Below are positions 13,125 to 15,187 of a stretch of DNA of 15,187 nt, one piece after another (position 1 is the stretch's first letter; every line of letters begins with the position of its first letter). The position numbers were made by a program, and so were the translations under genes. The notes below the pieces were generated by a model. It ran no database searches and was not told the DNA's origin. It saw nothing but the letters and a program-made list of their open reading frames with translations. This DNA comes from JBBDNC01 sp040877875. Lineage in GTDB: Bacteria > Bacteroidota > Rhodothermia > Balneolales > Balneolaceae. Location of the stretch: assembly GCA_040877875.1 (NCBI GenBank), contig JBBDNC010000151.1:1-15187 (forward strand), read 5' to 3'.

Positions 13125-15187
13125 ATGAAAGATACAGACCTCTCCCAACTTTTAACAACTCTTCTCCTTTTTCTTTTTCTCGCAACAGGCCTCCGGGCAC
13201 AAGATCATCAAACTACCTCAGCAGATTCTCTGAATATTCATGATAAACTGATTATGGAACGGATTACCGTTGTCGGAGCCCCTGTCTGGATGAATCAAAT
13301 TCCCGGAGCGGCCACGTATATTAGTCACGAGGAACTGGAAAAACAGAATCATACGGACATAAACCGGGTACTGCGAAGAGTAAGCGGAGTAAATATTCAG
13401 GAAGAAGATGGGTACGGCCTGCGTCCCAATATCGGATTGAGAGGATCCGGTGTTGAGAGAAGTTCAAAAATTACTTTGATGGAAGACGGGGTACTGATTG
13501 CACCGGCTCCGTATGCTGCACCTGCTGCTTATTACATTCCCAGCATGGGGCGGATGAGCTCCCTGGAGGTTCGCAAGGGTTCCTCACAAATCAAATACGG
13601 CCCCAATACGACCGGTGGTGCCATTAACATGATTTCCACGCCGATTCCCTATCAATTGGGAGGGAGAGCCGAAATCAGTGCCGGCGAACACAATACTCGT
13701 AAAATCTATGCGAATGTCGGGAACACACACAAACATTTCGGCTACTTGATTGAAACGCTTCAAATGAGAAATGACGGTTTTAAAAATCTCGATACAGATG
13801 ACAATACCGGGTTCGATTTCAAGGATTTCATGGGAAAACTGATGTTCCGAACGAATCCTGATGCACCGGTTTTTCAAAAGATCGAGTTAAAATTCGGCTA
13901 TTACGATGAAATCTCCAATGAAACCTATCTCGGGTTAACCGATGCGGATTATGCCACCCATCCGTTCCGCCGATATGCTGCATCCCAGGTTGATCAGATG
14001 GACGCTGAACACGTACAATATCAGGTGCGTCATTTCGCCCAATTTTCCGAAAATCTGGACTTGACCACGACCGCTTACCGGAATGAGTTTGCAAGAAACT
14101 GGTATAAGCTGGACAAAGTCGGAGGAGTCAGTATCAGTTCTCTGCTTGCCAGACCGGAGGCTCACCCGGAGCAGATGCATATCGTTCGTGGCGGTAACAG
14201 TCTGGGGGGTGCGCTCGATGTAAAAGCAAACAATCGGGAATACTACTCCCTGGGAGTCCAAACGGTCCTTGCGTACAAAAAGAATCTCGGGGAATTGGAA
14301 AATAATTTTGAATTGGGGGTACGCCTGCATCAGGATGAAATGGATCGGTTTCAGTGGGTCGACAACTACGATATTCAAAATAGCCGGATGCTATTGGCTC
14401 AAAGCGGTACTCCCGGTACCGAAAGCAACCGGATCGAGTCGGCCTCTTCCCTTGCAATCTATCTGCAGGATCAGATCAAATTTAAAGAATGGACTTTCAC
14501 ACCCGGCGTGAGGTATGAAAGTATCACGATGAGCCGTGAAAATTTTGGAACGAACGACCCGCAACGGGCCGGCTCAGATCTTCAGGTCCAGGATAAGTCG
14601 CTGGACGTCTTCGTTCCCGGCGTCGGAGTGGTTTACCAGGCCACTCCTGCCCTCTCCTTCATTTCCGGGATTCATAAAGGCTTTGCGCCTCCGAGTCCCG
14701 GCTCTTCCGAAGATGCCCGTCCTGAAAACAGTGTCAATTATGAGCTGGGTATGAGATATGCCAGAGAGCACCTGCAAACCGAAATCATCGGTTTCTATAA
14801 TCATTACAGCAACCTGCTCGGATCGGATCTTGCCGCCGGAGGGGGTGGCGGAACGACTGCACAATTTAATGCCGGTGAAGTACTGGTAAGAGGAGCTGAG
14901 GTTACCTTTAATCTGGATATTGCCAAAATGCAAGACGCTGACTATTCCCTGCCCCTTTCATTGAATTATACTCTCACCTATGGTGAGTTCCGGAATACAT
15001 TCAACAGCGATTTCGGTGCCTGGGGAGAAGTTGAAAAAGGATATGAATTACCCTACCTGCCCCGAAATCAGTTTAATATTTCGCTCGGGTATATCCGGGA
15101 TGCCTTGTCCCTGGATCTGAACGGTTATGCCACCAGTAAAATGCGTACAGTTGCCGGGGACGGCAGTATCAATCCCGATCAGAGTAC
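13125..15187 (+). CDS. FecA-like TonB-dependent receptor, 3' end beyond window
   Basis: The frame is open from ATG 13125 to the end of the window (687 full codons), so the C-terminal part of the barrel is missing. Residues 1-25 are a signal peptide with a likely cut after LRA. There is no carboxypeptidase-like domain. A TonB box, ERITVVG (45-51), leads into the plug, with NRVLRRVSGV and then NIGLRGSGVERSSKITLMED. Next comes an Ala/Pro/Tyr-rich stretch (APYAAPAAYYIP) and VRKGSSQIKYGPNTTGGAIN. The RSS-ITLMEDG-APY pattern is that of ferric-dicitrate FecA-type receptors (COG4772), so the likely substrate is a ferric chelate, although citrate itself is not proven. The divergent hemY and the doubled operator support iron- or heme-linked control. 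No FecI/FecR genes are visible in the window, unlike the Escherichia coli fec system. Confidence 0.9.
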   Translation, partial: MKDTDLSQLLTTLLLFLFLATGLRAQDHQTTSADSLNIHDKLIMERITVVGAPVWMNQIPGAATYISHEELEKQNHTDINRVLRRVSGVNIQEEDGYGLRPNIGLRGSGVERSSKITLMEDGVLIAPAPYAAPAAYYIPSMGRMSSLEVRKGSSQIKYGPNTTGGAINMISTPIPYQLGGRAEISAGEHNTRKIYANVGNTHKHFGYLIETLQMRNDGFKNLDTDDNTGFDFKDFMGKLMFRTNPDAPVFQKIELKFGYYDEISNETYLGLTDADYATHPFRRYAASQVDQMDAEHVQYQVRHFAQFSENLDLTTTAYRNEFARNWYKLDKVGGVSISSLLARPEAHPEQMHIVRGGNSLGGALDVKANNREYYSLGVQTVLAYKKNLGELENNFELGVRLHQDEMDRFQWVDNYDIQNSRMLLAQSGTPGTESNRIESASSLAIYLQDQIKFKEWTFTPGVRYESITMSRENFGTNDPQRAGSDLQVQDKSLDVFVPGVGVVYQATPALSFISGIHKGFAPPSPGSSEDARPENSVNYELGMRYAREHLQTEIIGFYNHYSNLLGSDLAAGGGGGTTAQFNAGEVLVRGAEVTFNLDIAKMQDADYSLPLSLNYTLTYGEFRNTFNSDFGAWGEVEKGYELPYLPRNQFNISLGYIRDALSLDLNGYATSKMRTVAGDGSINPDQS

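Noticed and set aside
13125..15187. Full fec system (FecI/FecR sigma/anti-sigma signalling)
   Set aside because: No sigma factor or FecR-like gene is present in the window, and the receptor goes from signal peptide to TonB box with only about 20 residues, so there is no N-terminal signalling (STN) domain.
1..15187. CRISPR array, tRNA, rRNA, integrase or complete insertion sequence
   Set aside because: Reading both strands gave no regular direct-repeat array, no cloverleaf-like sequence with a T-arm consensus, and no transposase or integrase motif.

Overview
This window comes from a Gram-negative bacterium of the Bacteroidota/Rhodothermota/Balneolota type; a Balneolaceae-like organism is my best guess, at low confidence. 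The grounds are: a TonB-dependent receptor with an N-terminal carboxypeptidase-like domain paired with a DUF4249 lipoprotein, a second FecA-like TonB receptor, an Omp85-type barrel with no POTRA domains, moderate GC by eye, and start codons with little or no Shine-Dalgarno sequence. It is ordinary chromosome: I see no intact transposase, phage gene, CRISPR array, rRNA or tRNA.

Layout from left to right. Positions 1-71 hold a cluster of palindromes with no recognised gene. A TauE/SafE-type membrane transporter lies on the minus strand (112-924). After a 327-bp intergenic stretch comes mutS2 on the plus strand (1252-3672). A 294-bp spacer with weak hairpins leads to an outer-membrane pair on the plus strand: a TonB-dependent receptor (3967-6297) and a DUF4249 lipoprotein (6331-7368). 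Convergent to these is hemD (7468-8205, minus). Upstream of hemD on the same strand is a POTRA-less Omp85-like barrel (8491-9651). These two are separated by 285 bp that carries a 16-bp perfect inverted repeat. A large SGNH/GDSL-type hydrolase (9903-11408) is plus strand. The heme-pathway oxidase hemY (11615-12964, minus) then diverges from a FecA-like TonB receptor (13125 to the window end, plus, incomplete).

Two themes link the genes. Iron and heme: hemD and hemY are both heme-biosynthesis genes, and hemY shares its regulatory region with a receptor of the ferric-citrate type. That region carries two near-identical copies of a TTAGATT-T-AATCTAA operator. Each copy lies exactly 48 bases from the start codon it faces, which suggests one metal- or heme-responsive regulator controls iron import and late heme synthesis together. 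Cell surface: two TonB receptors, a lipoprotein and an Omp85-like barrel fall within about 11 kb.

The most interesting signals are the doubled symmetric operator and the MITE-like inverted repeat at 8421-8480. Next come the TonB receptor/DUF4249 pair, whose substrate is unknown, and the long cytoplasmic SGNH protein. I see no clearly new multi-gene system.
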